Part shown: positions 63,493 to 64,000 of the stretch, piece after piece
How the letters are laid out: every line of letters begins with the position of its first letter
Numbering within the stretch: position 1 is the stretch's first letter
NCBI RefSeq assembly: GCF_019207025.1
Contig: NZ_JAEEGC010000039.1
Span: 1-64,000 of the forward strand
Reading direction: 5' to 3'
DNA length: 64,000 nucleotides
Source of the DNA: Clostridium thailandense
GTDB lineage: Bacteria > Bacillota > Clostridia > Clostridiales > Clostridiaceae
The notes under the pieces: generated by a model
Told to the model about the DNA's origin: nothing
Seen by the model: only the letters and a program-made list of their open reading frames with translations
Database searches by the model: none
Program-made: the position numbers and the translations under genes

Positions 63493-64000
63493 ATGAGTAT
63501 TACGAGAAAAAGAAGAAATAAACGCAGTAAAATTCCAATAGGTATTGCAGCTTCTATTTGCACTTTACTTGCTATATATTTTGGTATGGCAGCATATTTT
63601 ACAAATCACTTTTATTTTGGATCACAAATTAATTGTGTTAATGTCTCAGGTAAAACTGTAGAAGAAGCGAACGCACAGATGGCATCTAAGTTGCAGACAT
63701 ATACGTTAAATCTAAAAGAGAGAGATGGTAAAAGTGAACAAATTAAGGGGAGTGATATTAGTTTAAATTATAATTCGGGTGGAGAATATAAGAAATTTAA
63801 GGATAATCAGAATCCTTTTAAATGGGTAGTGGCAATTTTTAATAAAAAATATTCTCAGATGACAGATGGGGTTACCTATGATAAACAACAATTAGAAGAA
63901 AAAATAGAAAAACTCTCTTGTCTTGAAAGTAAAAATATAATAGAGCCTAAAAATCCTAGCTTCAAGTATACAGATAAAGGTTATATAACTGTAGATGAAG
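63493..64000 (+). CDS. L,D-transpeptidase paralog, 5' part (runs off the window)
   Basis: An open frame from ATG 63493 to the window end (169 codons) that is a paralog of the protein at 59448. It has the same membrane helix (about residues 17-38) and first peptidoglycan-binding repeat, with shared blocks such as LKERDGKSEQIKGSDI, NQNPFKW, MTDG and EPKNPSFKYTDKGYIT. The YkuD domain lies beyond the window. The DNA upstream also resembles that of the first gene: TGTTTTAAGT begins both at 59334 and 63398 and ACATAAAATAAAATGT follows in both. So the unit, promoter included, was duplicated around the YcaO gene. Confidence 0.85.
   Translation, partial: MSITRKRRNKRSKIPIGIAASICTLLAIYFGMAAYFTNHFYFGSQINCVNVSGKTVEEANAQMASKLQTYTLNLKERDGKSEQIKGSDISLNYNSGGEYKKFKDNQNPFKWVVAIFNKKYSQMTDGVTYDKQQLEEKIEKLSCLESKNIIEPKNPSFKYTDKGYITVDE

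Overview
The window is low-GC, tightly packed DNA that looks like the chromosome of a strict anaerobe of the class Clostridia (Clostridium sensu stricto type). Pointers are the glycine-reductase component C genes, an electron-bifurcating [FeFe] hydrogenase, lysine 2,3-aminomutase, a CoA-transferase/thiolase set, strong purine-rich ribosome binding sites and a tmRNA tag reading ANDNFALAA. I cannot name the species from the sequence alone.

Layout. 1-2993: end of a glycine (Stickland) reductase operon, grdC-grdD. 3202-4308: a lone BMP-type lipoprotein. 4498-16785: a housekeeping block of rpoN, cggR, gap, pgk, tpiA, gpmI, eno, secG and rnr, with CggR operators in front of cggR and mobile-looking inverted repeats between pgk, tpiA and gpmI. 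16858-18917: a two-receiver response regulator, smpB and ssrA (tmRNA). 18908-25620: an accessory zone that starts at the 3' end of ssrA. The last bases of ssrA and its terminator are repeated 2 kb downstream around an AAA-ATPase/nuclease gene. Decayed genes follow (Rpn-like nuclease, histidine kinase, LRAT-like, truncated TetR, alpha/beta hydrolase), then intact kamA-ablB. 25745-30796: one unknown gene and the hydrogenase genes hydC-hydD-hydB-hydA on the minus strand.

31492-33720: a divergent yczE/yczR (MocR-type) pair sharing three copies of a 10-11 bp site. 34015-41511: a complete ato locus (atoE, ctfA/atoD, ctfB/atoA, thlA/atoB, sensor kinase, sigma-54 activator) behind a textbook -24/-12 promoter, the likely customer of the RpoN encoded at 4498. 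41784-48199: an IclR regulator, an iron alcohol dehydrogenase, an IlvD/Edd dehydratase, a DapA-family aldolase and an MFS carrier, which together look like a non-phosphorylative sugar-acid pathway. 48334-50464: MerR regulator, drug-type MFS exporter and an unannotated 54-residue protein.

50823-64000: signalling and envelope genes. These are an HD-GYP protein, a seven-domain hybrid kinase and a CheY-like protein; a beta-helix-like lipoprotein with a two-component system; two paralogous L,D-transpeptidases (the second cut by the window end); and, between them on the minus strand, a standalone YcaO protein with a cysteine cluster. A small-RNA candidate with its own promoter and terminator lies at 63148-63292. 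Two families of dispersed inverted repeats are scattered through the window. No CRISPR array, tRNA or rRNA gene was seen.
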